A stretch of 64,000 nt of DNA from Pseudorhodoferax sp965279475 (GTDB taxonomy: Bacteria > Pseudomonadota > Gammaproteobacteria > Burkholderiales > Burkholderiaceae_C). Location: NCBI GenBank assembly GCA_965279475.1, contig CBDIIA010000003.1, forward strand, positions 496,001 through 560,000, written 5' to 3'. The position numbers and the translations under genes were made by a program. Positions 1 to 11,802 of the stretch are shown in pieces. Under the pieces are notes generated by a model. It did no database searches and was not told where the DNA came from. It worked only from the letters and a program-made list of their open reading frames with translations. How positions within the stretch are numbered: position 1 is the first letter of the stretch; every line of letters begins with the position of its first letter.

Positions 1-1114
<1,114 letters not shown>

Positions 1115-1247
1115 GGGGCTTCATTCTCTATCGGTTTTTCGGTTTTGTCATATCAATGTTAAAAAAATGTCGATGATTTGATGATGAACTATCTACAATT
1201 TGAGACCGTAGAAGCCCTGCATCCCCAGCCTTGATCGGAACCGACAG
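1115..1247. promoter_or_regulatory. Divergent AT-rich promoter region between ABC ATPase and regulator
   Basis: The 133-bp gap is much richer in A/T than its surroundings. A -10-like TACAAT lies at 1194-1199 for the rightward regulator gene. No clear -35 or exact operator palindrome could be assigned. Autoregulation by the adjacent winged-helix protein is an inference from the divergent layout. Confidence 0.35.
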
Positions 1248-1789
1248 ATGGCAAGAAAGACGGCCGAGACCCCGCCCGCCCCCTCCGTGCGCAAGACGGC
1301 CATCGTGTCGTCGGCGCACCTGGTGTCGCCGCGCAGCACCGAGATGAGCGAGTTCGAGTTCGGCATGATCATGGCCAACAACTCGTTCAACCGCTGGATG
1401 GTGCACTGCATGACCGCCGCCGGCCTGAAGGACCTGACGCCGCTCGACGTGCTGGTGCTGCACCACGTGACGCACCGCGCCCGCGACAAGCGCCTGGCCG
1501 ACATCTGCTTCATCATGAATGTCGAGGACACCCACCTGATCAACTACGCGCTGAAGAAGCTGCAGGGCCTGGGCGTGGTCGCGTCGAGCAAGAACGGCAA
1601 GGAGGTGACCTATGCCTCCACCGAGTCGGGCCATGCCTACGTGCAGCGCTACCGCGAGATCCGCGAGTCCTGCCTGATGGACGCGCTGAACCTGGACGAC
1701 GGCATGAACCGCGACATCGGCGAGCTGGCCCGGTTGTTGCGAATCCTGTCTGGCGGCTACGACCAGGCCGCGCGTGCCGCGGCGTCCTT

Positions 1790-1793
<4 letters not shown>
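1248..1793 (+). CDS. Winged-helix (MarR-like) transcriptional regulator
   Basis: This is a 181-aa predicted DNA-binding regulator. The first 35 residues are a polar, Ala/Pro-rich tail. The core (about 37-140) has the MarR-type pattern TPLDVLVLHHVTHRARDKRLADICFIMNVEDTHLINYALKKLQGLGVV, with a recognition helix and a wing around SKNGKEVTYAST. The start ATG at 1248 has only a weak upstream GGA. It overlaps the following 5-oxoprolinase start by four bases (GTGA), so the two are translationally coupled and the regulator probably controls the oxoprolinase and the divergent ABC transporter. The effector is unknown. Confidence 0.8.
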
Positions 1794-5509
<3,716 letters not shown>

Positions 5510-5567
5510 TCTCCGGATGCTGAACGTCTAGTTTTCGAGGATTGAAATCTTGGGTGCAGGCAGGACC

Positions 5568-5584
5568 GGCTACAGTCGGCCACA
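5568..5584 (-). repeat. 17-bp terminal inverted repeat, left boundary of the small-gene array
   Basis: GGCTACAGTCGGCCACA on the + strand is the exact reverse complement of 10028-10044. The pair brackets the array of small accessory genes between them. The leftmost gene of the array takes its stop codon (TAG) from inside this repeat. Confidence 0.7.
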
Positions 5585-6013
5585 TCCCGCTTTGCTTGCG
5601 TCTTCTGGCGTCATGACTCTCACGGTTGATGCTTTTAAAAAGGCTTGCAGGTCATCCAGTTTCAGACCTGTCGCAGAGATTCTTGCTTGGGCATCGAGAG
5701 TGGGCCTTCGTTGAAAGGCGACCGACACACGAGACTCGACGCCTTCGAAAATCTTCGTTTCCACAAAGGAAGCCGCTTCTCCTGCCCACAACCCTTGTGT
5801 CTCTCGAGCGGCAACCAATGGGCCGCCGGGAAAAGGCGGGTACGGCTTCCACCACGAGAACGTCAAAGACTTGCCTTGGGCGTTCCTCCATAGGCACACA
5901 GTTTCGACAGAGACGAATGGACCTCGGACTTGCTCAACTTGCTGAGATTCAAGCTGATAGCTCGAAGGCAAGACTAGGATGAATGCCGCCGCGGTCCACG
6001 AAAGTAATTCCAT
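5570..6013 (-). CDS. Hypothetical protein, possible N-terminal signal/anchor
   Basis: A 147-aa protein that I do not recognise. It begins MELLSWTAAAFILVLPSSYQ, a short hydrophobic N-terminus that may be a signal peptide or anchor, followed by a soluble, Trp-containing domain. The start ATG at 6013 is supported by a strong GGAGG seven bases upstream; a longer in-frame ORF exists upstream but lacks such support. Its last codons (CGRL-stop) lie inside the 17-bp boundary repeat. It is the last gene of a leftward run of small genes. Confidence 0.6.
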   Translation of the reverse strand: MELLSWTAAAFILVLPSSYQLESQQVEQVRGPFVSVETVCLWRNAQGKSLTFSWWKPYPPFPGGPLVAARETQGLWAGEAASFVETKIFEGVESRVSVAFQRRPTLDAQARISATGLKLDDLQAFLKASTVRVMTPEDASKAGCGRL

Positions 6014-6257
6014 CAAACCTCCAAATGCGGTGCGTTCGATTTTGCCGAACTCCCCCAACGAACTCTTGACTCGTATGAGTGTCGGCTATGGAGCGGACGC
6101 AAAGACCGGAATGGGCCCGAAGCCGACTTACATCAATCTCCATAGCGGACATCAAATCTAAGCGGAGATGTTCAGTTGATGTGTTGTATCGACCAGTCGA
6201 ATCGGCCCCCGAGAGTATTCGTCCAACGCCGGGCAAGCCATCCGGCCATCTGAAGGG
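6014..6257. other. Non-coding spacer with a degenerate repeat copy
   Basis: No convincing gene is seen. The stretch around 6079-6125 (minus strand ...GGTCTTTGCGTCCGCTCCATAGCC...) resembles the TGTCCGCT...GGCC repeat family found between the other genes of this array, but is diverged. Confidence 0.35.
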
Positions 6258-6731
6258 TCACTGCATTGCGCCCACTTGCTTGAGCTGACCCGCGCCAGTT
6301 TCACTTAGGGCAATCGTCTCGCTCACCTCTTCGATCCCGTAATCAAATGAGATGCCGTTGTACACGTAGCGCCGGCCGGCTTCGGTGGAAAACCGCAGGT
6401 AGCGTTTCTGCTGCTTCTTTAGTTCCAACGCGGGCAGCCTTAGCGGAGCCTTGCCCAGCTGGATATCCCAAGCCCACTTCTGCTCGATGACGTACGAACC
6501 TTCCGGTACACGTAAGACGAAATATGAGCCATTGGCCAGCGGCGCGACTTCGAGCCCGTTTACGCTGATATAGGCGTCGCGCGCGCCCAGAGCGAAAGAG
6601 GAAGGCCGATAGATGAAGATTGTTGCGTCGTTGGGCTGCGCTTGTCGGGCAGGTGGCGTAGGCGTCGGGGTGGCGCAACCTGCAAGAACAAGTGCCGCGA
6701 GGAGCACAGCGCCGGAGCGACGATTCAACAT
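6258..6731 (-). CDS. DUF2846-like lipoprotein
   Basis: A 157-aa predicted lipoprotein. The N-terminus MLNRRSGAVLLAALVLAGCA is a lipobox signal peptide (Cys19). The mature part has the DUF2846 pattern: a beta-strand with IFIYRPSSFALGA (about 35-47), then a short domain with VNGLEVAPLANGSYFVLRVPEGSYVIE. It is homologous to the 9012-9506 lipoprotein at the other end of the same array. The start ATG at 6731 is chosen because it gives an intact signal peptide. Anchoring to the outer membrane is inferred; the function of the family is unknown. Confidence 0.75.
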   Translation of the reverse strand: MLNRRSGAVLLAALVLAGCATPTPTPPARQAQPNDATIFIYRPSSFALGARDAYISVNGLEVAPLANGSYFVLRVPEGSYVIEQKWAWDIQLGKAPLRLPALELKKQQKRYLRFSTEAGRRYVYNGISFDYGIEEVSETIALSETGAGQLKQVGAMQ

Positions 6732-6780
6732 GGCCTTCACAAAATCACCCTCACTTTCATTCTTATCATCGCGGCGCGTT

Positions 6781-6806
6781 GCGGTGTCCGCTTCTGGCCG
6801 AACATA
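6781..6806. repeat. Array repeat, copy 2 (degenerate)
   Basis: The core matches TGTCCGCTTCTGGCCGAA of the repeat family. It lies between the stop of the 6830 gene and the start of the 6258 gene on the minus strand, the same position as the other copies. Confidence 0.5.
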
Positions 6807-6829
6807 GTCAAGACCAGGCGCGGTCAATT

Positions 6830-7023
6830 TCAAGACTTCCTGCTTTCCCATCTTGCGCCTAAAAACAAGCCAATGAGGAAGAAAACCGCTATCACCGTTG
6901 CGCCAAGCAGTGCGGGAACAGGCGCCACCAGTTCGTGAACAGAGATTGCTGCAATTGTCCCCAGGATGGCTCCGAGGAGCACCCCAAGCGAAAGTCTCGG
7001 AGACGATAAAAACGATTCAACAT
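6830..7023 (-). CDS. Small two-helix membrane protein, possibly frameshifted near its start
   Basis: The frame ending at 6830 encodes about 60 residues with two strongly hydrophobic segments (LGVLLGAILGTIAAISV and LLGATVIAVFFLIGLFLGA). It has no good ATG in frame except far upstream inside the repeat. An ATG with GGGAG at 7023 is in the +1 frame. One extra T in the T5 run (minus strand, 7008-7012) would join it as MLNRFLSSPRLSLG. So either the gene is frameshifted or it uses a TTG/GTG start. The function is unknown. Confidence 0.5.
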
Positions 7024-7043
7024 CACTTCTCCCTGCGCGGTCC

Positions 7044-7125
7044 AATGTCCGTTCCTGGCCGAATTTTGCCTCAAGCGGACCGGCGCCAGCGGGCCCACAA
7101 GAGACATTCGATGCGCTCCGAAGCA
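7044..7125. repeat. Array repeat, copy 3 (full length)
   Basis: The core AATGTCCGTTCCTGGCCGAA (7044-7063) continues as TTTTGCCTCAAGCGGACCGG and ends near GAGACATTCG. AATGTC and GACATT form the outer arms of an imperfect palindrome. It is nearly identical over about 75 bp to copy 6 at 8837, although the flanking genes are unrelated. Confidence 0.8.
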
Positions 7126-7158
7126 GTCGCTCGCCGGTCCTCGGAAAGCGGGGGAATT

Positions 7159-7752
7159 TCACTCCCCTGTGCGAGTAGGGAACATCTTAGGGTCGATAGT
7201 TTGAATCCCGACCAATCCAGCTTTCTTCAGCTCGTCGGCAAGCTCATCACTGACGGCGACGCGCCCAATCTCGGCCAAATAGGCGAGCGGCGCATCGCCA
7301 ATCGCACCTTCCTTCAAGGCCAGCTCTTCAACATCTTCTGCCATGCCGAATTCCTCATCGTAGAACCCGATGACTGAATGCTCGCGGTCGATGGCGCTAT
7401 TCACAACTCTCTGGACGTTCAGCGCAAAGTAGCGCCCTACAAGCCTCTCCGAGTCATACCGCACTTGAAGTGGCAGGTACTCGCACTCGCATGCAAAGTC
7501 CCTCAGTACGTTCACGAGCCGAGCGGAGGCAATCCGGAACGGGACGGTGAGCATGAAGTCGGTCAGACCGCGGGGACGCTCATGGTCGTCATCGACGTCG
7601 ACGCGAATCGCCGGCCAATCTGCCGCAAAGGACTTGCCCATGTTCAACTGGAACTTTTCGTTGCTGTCCCATAGCCGATGAAGGTCTGCGATGTTTGGAG
7701 ATGCAATTGGCGCAGGCGCATCTCTAGAAAGGTCGAGGCTGAGAAGTTTCAT
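7159..7752 (-). CDS. Imm11/DUF1629-like putative immunity protein
   Basis: A 197-aa soluble protein. The middle part (RIASARLVNVLRDFACECEY, about 74-93, then GRYFALNVQRVVNSAIDRE) and the C-terminal VSDELADELKKAGLVGIQ fit the pattern of Imm11/DUF1629 proteins, which in polymorphic-toxin loci act as immunity proteins. No toxin gene is adjacent, so it would be an orphan immunity gene. Family assignment is by pattern only. It is followed on its strand by a full-length array repeat. Confidence 0.5.
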   Translation of the reverse strand: MKLLSLDLSRDAPAPIASPNIADLHRLWDSNEKFQLNMGKSFAADWPAIRVDVDDDHERPRGLTDFMLTVPFRIASARLVNVLRDFACECEYLPLQVRYDSERLVGRYFALNVQRVVNSAIDREHSVIGFYDEEFGMAEDVEELALKEGAIGDAPLAYLAEIGRVAVSDELADELKKAGLVGIQTIDPKMFPTRTGE

Positions 7753-7819
7753 GATGTGCTATGCGGACGATATTGCAATCAGACGCATGCTCCCAAACGC
7801 GATTCAAACGAACTTGAAG

Positions 7820-7846
7820 AACTTCCGTTCTTGGCCGAGTTCTGCC
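7820..7846. repeat. Array repeat, copy 4
   Basis: AACTTCCGTTCTTGGCCGAG followed by TTCTGCC is a diverged copy of the repeat core. It sits between the stop of the 7860 gene and the start of the 7159 gene. Confidence 0.6.
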
Positions 7847-7859
7847 GGAAGGCAAGCCG

Positions 7860-8414
7860 CTACTGAATGAACAGATGACCCCCATCTGAGCGGGCCGCGT
7901 GCACAAGAGCCAGAAGGGCGGCCACGACGTTTTCCCCATCAATGTTGTCCAACGCGATGTGCTCTGCGGTCAGCTTTGCAGCTAGTTCATCCAATTCTTC
8001 ATGAGCCCATACCGCTCCGACTGCAAGCCGTGCTCGAAGCCCTTCCGACTTGACTTCACAGGTCAAAGATTTGAGCGCGGAGGAGTCTCCAAGAACCCAG
8101 CCGTCCTCTGACCCATCGAGTTTTGCCCTTCCCAAATAAACCGAAAACTCCGGCAGGTCGGCTTCTTGCACGGTCCCACCATGTTCGGCGAGTAGCTCAA
8201 GAACCGAGTGGTCGACAATGGCACCAGAGCGTACCGCCAAGACAAACTGCAAGCCCTTGGAAGCGGCCATGAACAAGGCAAGCCGAATCTCGTATGTGTC
8301 ACGGACCCGCAGGCTTGCTTTGCTTAGTACGACCAATTTGTCCGTCACGTACGATGGCAGCACCGCACGCGCCTGTTCTTTTTGCGCGGACCCCGTTTTT
8401 CCTGAGTCAAACAT
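7860..8414 (-). CDS. Hypothetical protein (unknown family)
   Basis: A 184-aa soluble protein that I do not recognise. It begins MFDSGKTGSAQKEQARAVLP and has a mixed alpha/beta composition rich in Leu, Ala, Glu and Asp without signal peptide or membrane segment. A longer reading frame upstream runs through an array repeat and is rejected. It is the third leftward gene of the array. Confidence 0.5.
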   Translation of the reverse strand: MFDSGKTGSAQKEQARAVLPSYVTDKLVVLSKASLRVRDTYEIRLALFMAASKGLQFVLAVRSGAIVDHSVLELLAEHGGTVQEADLPEFSVYLGRAKLDGSEDGWVLGDSSALKSLTCEVKSEGLRARLAVGAVWAHEELDELAAKLTAEHIALDNIDGENVVAALLALVHAARSDGGHLFIQ

Positions 8415-8445
8415 TGCAGATGTGTGGTGATGGAGGGATGGCTCG

Positions 8446-8472
8446 AACGTCAGCTCCTGGCCGGATTTTGCC
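8446..8472. repeat. Array repeat, copy 5
   Basis: AACGTCAGCTCCTGGCCGGA followed by TTTTGCC is a diverged copy of the repeat core, between the 8492 gene and the 7860 gene. Confidence 0.6.
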
Positions 8473-8491
8473 GCACGACCTGCGCGCGGCG

Positions 8492-8851
8492 CTACCCAAT
8501 TCCTGCGCCACCGGCACCCGCCGCCATGACCATGAAAAAGAAAAGCAGGCCGCAAGCAACGGAGACGCATGCCCACGCCCAGCTAAAAATTAGAGCCACC
8601 GCGCTATTCCATTGCACGGAAATGGCGGTTACGACGAGACAGATTAGTGAGACGCCGGTGGAGGCGAGCAAATAAGCGGGGCCGGTGATGGAAGACATCA
8701 ATAGTCCGGCGACAAGGTAAAAAAATCCGACCGAGACATGTATTCCGGCCAGGAACTGCCGATGCTCGCTTGCAGATAGCACAGCATCGACGACGAACCT
8801 CCATGCTGCGGCGACTGAACCACCACATTTAGGCAAAGAATGTCCGCTCAT
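8492..8851 (-). CDS. Small multi-spanning membrane protein
   Basis: About 119 aa. It has three to four hydrophobic segments (FLAGIHVSVGFFYLVAGLLM, YLLASTGVSLICLVVTAI and ALIFSWAWACVSVACGLLFF) and a Gly/Ala-rich C-terminus. The start is uncertain: the ATG at 8851 lies inside array repeat copy 6, and an internal GTG at about residue 23 may be the real start. No family is recognised. Confidence 0.45.
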   Translation of the reverse strand: MSGHSLPKCGGSVAAAWRFVVDAVLSASEHRQFLAGIHVSVGFFYLVAGLLMSSITGPAYLLASTGVSLICLVVTAISVQWNSAVALIFSWAWACVSVACGLLFFFMVMAAGAGGAGIG

Positions 8852-8925
8852 GGCCGAATTTTGCCTCAAGCGGACCGGCGCCAGCGGGCCCTCAAGAGAC
8901 ATTGGCGCTGCTCCGAAGCGGCCAT
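8837..8925. repeat. Array repeat, copy 6 (full length)
   Basis: The core AATGTCCGCTCATGGCCGAA is followed by the same extension as copy 3, including GAGACATTGG and a shared CTCCGAAGC box. Copies 3 and 6 are about 90% identical over 75 bp. Confidence 0.8.
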
Positions 8926-9011
8926 GAAGTAGCAGAGACTCAAGTTGACGACACGTCCATCCAGGGCATCGAGAAGCGGTAACATTTGGTGTTCAACAAA
9001 ATTGCGAAAAT

Positions 9012-9506
9012 ATGAGAGAGAACCTCACCAACCTCAAGTTCACTCGGTCCAACGCTTTTCCAGTTCGCTTGGCTGCTCTTCTGGTCCTGCCATTTTTTCT
9101 GGGCGCTTGTGCTGCGTACGGGCCGGCCTTTACCGGTGCAACGGCCCCAAGCCCGGATCGCGGAGCGATCTACATCTATCGGCCGACGGCATTTGCCGCA
9201 GGGGGCACCACACAGCCTATCCTTATCGATGGAGTGCAAGTTGCAGTGATGAAGAATGGCGGCTACCTTCGGCGAGAACTTGAGCCAGGTCACCATACGG
9301 TCGAAGTGCAAGGCTTTCAGCCTGCGGGGGTGGATGTCACCGTTGATCCAGGCAAGACACTGTTCTTTCGATACACCATAGAAAGTCAGGGTGGCCAGCA
9401 TATCTACGGATCGCTCCTTTTTAACTACAACTGGAAGCGCTCTCTCGACAACATTCCTCCGGACATCGCACTGATCGAATTAAAAGAGACCAAGGCGCTC
9501 GATTAA
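9012..9506 (+). CDS. DUF2846-like lipoprotein
   Basis: A 164-aa predicted lipoprotein with an extended N-terminus and signal peptide ending LPFFLGAC (Cys near residue 33). The mature domain contains AIYIYRPTAFAAGG and DGVQVAVMKNGGYLRRELEPGHHTVE, the DUF2846 pattern also seen in the 6258-6731 lipoprotein. It is the first rightward gene of the array, one base ahead of the next lipoprotein gene. Function is unknown. Confidence 0.75.
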   Translation: MRENLTNLKFTRSNAFPVRLAALLVLPFFLGACAAYGPAFTGATAPSPDRGAIYIYRPTAFAAGGTTQPILIDGVQVAVMKNGGYLRRELEPGHHTVEVQGFQPAGVDVTVDPGKTLFFRYTIESQGGQHIYGSLLFNYNWKRSLDNIPPDIALIELKETKALD

Positions 9507-9932
9507 ATGACAATGGATTGGGCCTCGATTCGAAGTCATCGCGATGCCATCGCGCGGCATGCGAAGGCGATGAGCATCGCTATTTTGCTGGCCTGCGTAT
9601 CGGCGGGCTGCGCCGCTCCTACTCCGCCGAGAGAGATCGGCAAGGGTCGAATTCTCGAGGTTGTTCCCTTGGCGGAACCGACGTTCCAGGGTAGGCGAGT
9701 CGATATCGCAGTCGCCGTCTTCATCCCGATTCCATCAATCAGCCCAGTTGCAACGCCGTGGCGTATCTATACCGTGCGTCTGCTTGATGGCTTAGAGGTC
9801 AGGATGGCGGCCGAGGGGCAGTTGCTAATCGGATCGTGCGTAGTGCTACACGACCTCGAAGGCCCACCGCGTGTCAAAGTAGAGGCAGGCTACATGGTCG
9901 GGAGAATTTCTCCAAGCCAAGGCTGTCAGTGA
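9507..9932 (+). CDS. Small hypothetical lipoprotein
   Basis: A 141-aa protein as drawn. An internal ATG at 9570 gives MSIAILLACVSAGCA, a compact lipobox signal peptide, and may be the true start (120 aa). The remainder is a beta-rich domain without recognised family. It directly follows the 9012 lipoprotein gene with no gap and is probably cotranscribed with it. Confidence 0.6.
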   Translation: MTMDWASIRSHRDAIARHAKAMSIAILLACVSAGCAAPTPPREIGKGRILEVVPLAEPTFQGRRVDIAVAVFIPIPSISPVATPWRIYTVRLLDGLEVRMAAEGQLLIGSCVVLHDLEGPPRVKVEAGYMVGRISPSQGCQ

Positions 9933-10027
9933 CCGCTTATGCACGCAGGTGGCTTTCCAGTCGAGGCCTCGGTCACGCGATTACAGGGTCTCCTGAACGA
10001 AATGGGAGCCGACTTCGAAAGACCGGT

Positions 10028-10044
10028 TGTGGCCGACTGTAGCC
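10028..10044 (+). repeat. 17-bp terminal inverted repeat, right boundary of the small-gene array
   Basis: TGTGGCCGACTGTAGCC is the exact reverse complement of 5568-5584. Nothing else is seen between 9933 and 10114. Confidence 0.7.
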
Positions 10045-10114
10045 GCATGTCGACTCCACAATCAACCCGTCGACGGCGCCGAGTCGTGCTCGGAGTGCGA
10101 GGTAGGCCGAGCGT

Positions 10115-10486
10115 TCAGTTGGCAGCGAAGGTCGCGAGCTTCAGTTTCGAGGCGACCTGCACCAGCCGCTTGTCGCGTGTCCACAGCCGGGCCGTCGCCG
10201 CAAGCCGTGTCGAGGCCAGCAGGTGCAGATCGACAAAGCCGATGCCGGTGCCGAACAGTTTTGCGTCGCGCAGGAAGTGCATGGCTTCGGCTTGTTCCGC
10301 CAGCGGCGCGCGTGGCAGGGCTTCCAGGGCTTCGATGACTTCGTCTCGCCTGGCGAGGCTGCCGAGGGCGATCTCGGCCACGACGAAGGGATGGGTCAGC
10401 ACTTCGCCGTCTTCCAGCAGCGCCTGCAGCCGGGCGTCGCCACGCGCCAGATGGTCGATCCAGATCGACGTGTCGACCAGGATCAT
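10115..10486 (-). CDS. vapC: VapC-family PIN-domain toxin
   Basis: A 123-aa PIN ribonuclease, the toxin of a type II toxin-antitoxin pair. The acidic catalytic set is intact: Asp5 (MILVDTS), Glu38 (VVAEIALG), Asp86 (GFVDLHLL) and Asp105 (WTRDKRL). It overlaps the upstream antitoxin gene by four bases (ATGA). VapC proteins cleave specific RNAs, often tRNA or rRNA; the target here is unknown. Confidence 0.92.
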   Translation of the reverse strand: MILVDTSIWIDHLARGDARLQALLEDGEVLTHPFVVAEIALGSLARRDEVIEALEALPRAPLAEQAEAMHFLRDAKLFGTGIGFVDLHLLASTRLAATARLWTRDKRLVQVASKLKLATFAAN

Positions 10487-10683
10487 CGATCGGCCTTGCC
10501 CTGGCGCCGGGGCGCCGCTTTCAATGCCGGAGAAGTACCGCCGAGGCGGGCCAGGCGGCGTGCGGCTTCACGCTCGACAAAACCCTTCAAGGCCTGCTCG
10601 ATCAGGACCGACGTCTCCTGGATGCCGGTGAACATGCGGGCCTGGGACAGCAGTTCGTCGTTCAGGGTGACGGTGGTGCGCAT
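10483..10683 (-). CDS. vapB: VapB-family antitoxin
   Basis: A 66-aa antitoxin with an N-terminal ribbon-helix-helix DNA-binding region (MRTTVTLNDELLSQA) and a basic C-terminal tail that would wrap the toxin. It is upstream of and overlaps vapC. A GGAG precedes the start. The gap upstream contains a near-palindrome, GCATCAATT at 10705-10713 against AATTTGATGC at 10733-10742, a candidate VapBC operator. Confidence 0.88.
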   Translation of the reverse strand: MRTTVTLNDELLSQARMFTGIQETSVLIEQALKGFVEREAARRLARLGGTSPALKAAPRRQGKADR

Positions 10684-10704
10684 GGAATTCTCCGATGAAG
10701 GTAT

Positions 10705-10742
10705 GCATCAATTGTCGCATCAGATGATTCTGAATTTGATGC
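10705..10742. promoter_or_regulatory. Inverted repeat upstream of vapB, candidate operator
   Basis: Arms GCATCAATT and AATTTGATGC are inverted and about 20 bp apart in the 65-bp gap between vapB and the end of the LysR gene. Binding by VapB is inferred. It could also act as a terminator for the LysR gene. Confidence 0.35.
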
Positions 10743-10748
10743 GAATCC

Positions 10749-11714
10749 TCAAGTCAGCTTCTTCTTTGCACCCGCCGCCAGCGCCGCGACCGATGGCCCG
10801 ATGTGGCGTGCATCCTGCAGCACGCGCTGCAGGCAGTCGCGCAGCAGGCGGTGGGCCGGGTCCGCGCTGTGCCGCGGATGCCAGGCCATGCGCATCGGTT
10901 CGGTCTGCACCACGACCGGCAGCGCGAACAGCGTGAGGCCGAGCGAGGGCGCCATGCCGCGGGCCGTGCGTTCGGGCGCGCAGGCGACCAGGTCCGAGCG
11001 CGAGGCCGAGATCAGCGCCGAGAAGCTGCTGGGCACGTACAGCGCCACCTGACGCTGCAGGCCCGCGGCTGCCATCGCCAGGTCGACGGGCGAGGCCTCG
11101 CCCGCGCGCGGCGTCACGTCCACATGCCGCGCGGCGGCGAAGCGCTCGGCCAGCGGCGGCTGGCGGGTCGACTTTTTCAGCAGCGGATGCCCGTTGCGCA
11201 CCGCGCCCATCAGCGCCTGCTGCGACAGCACCAGCGCCTCGGTTTCCGGGTCGAGCATGCGGAAGCTGCCCACGTCGAGGTCGATGCGCCCGTCGCGCAG
11301 CGCACCCGGGTCGTGGTGCGCCTCGGGCAGGAACTGCACGCTGGCCAGCGGCATCTCGGCGCCCAGTGTCTGCAGCATCGTCGCGCCGAAGACGACGGCG
11401 ATGCCTTCGGGCGCGCGGATCACGAAACGCCGCCGCACGCCGGCCAGGCCCTCGGGGTCGATCGCGGCGCGCAGCGCCTGGGCCTGGGCCAGCAGCTGCC
11501 GCACCGGCTCCACCAGCGCCAGCGCGCGCGGCGTGGGCACCAGCTTGCGGCCCGCACGCACCAGGATCGGGTCCCCGAAGGCCTCGCGGATGCGCGCCAG
11601 CGTGTGGCTCATCGCCGGCGTGCTGAGGTGCATGCGCGCCGCGGCGCCCGTCACGCTGCCGGTGGCGAGCAGGGCGTCCAGCGCGGTCAGCAAGTTCAGA
11701 TCGTACGTGTTCAT
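10749..11714 (-). CDS. LysR-family transcriptional regulator
   Basis: A 321-aa LysR regulator. The HTH is at about residues 4-63 (LLTALDALLATGSVTGAAARMHLSTPAMSHTL), followed by the periplasmic-binding-fold effector domain. The start is only 88 bp from the likely start of the divergent drug-efflux gene, the classic arrangement for a LysR protein controlling its neighbour. The inducer is unknown. Confidence 0.9.
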   Translation of the reverse strand: MNTYDLNLLTALDALLATGSVTGAAARMHLSTPAMSHTLARIREAFGDPILVRAGRKLVPTPRALALVEPVRQLLAQAQALRAAIDPEGLAGVRRRFVIRAPEGIAVVFGATMLQTLGAEMPLASVQFLPEAHHDPGALRDGRIDLDVGSFRMLDPETEALVLSQQALMGAVRNGHPLLKKSTRQPPLAERFAAARHVDVTPRAGEASPVDLAMAAAGLQRQVALYVPSSFSALISASRSDLVACAPERTARGMAPSLGLTLFALPVVVQTEPMRMAWHPRHSADPAHRLLRDCLQRVLQDARHIGPSVAALAAGAKKKLT

Positions 11715-11802
11715 CCGGTGAAATCATATGTTCGAATCATTGCACTGTACAGAATCGATGTGCGTGCCGACACTGCGCCCTTCCACCCGAAAGGCCCTTG
11801 CC

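Noticed and set aside
6781..8925. Integron attC sites
   Set aside because: The repeats lie between small ORFs as attC would, but I find no RYYYAAC/GTTRRRY core pair and no integron integrase in the window, so I keep only the neutral term cassette-like array.
9836..10042. 68-aa ORF ending in the right boundary repeat
   Set aside because: It overlaps the 9507 lipoprotein gene, has no signal or domain, and its last codons are only the repeat.
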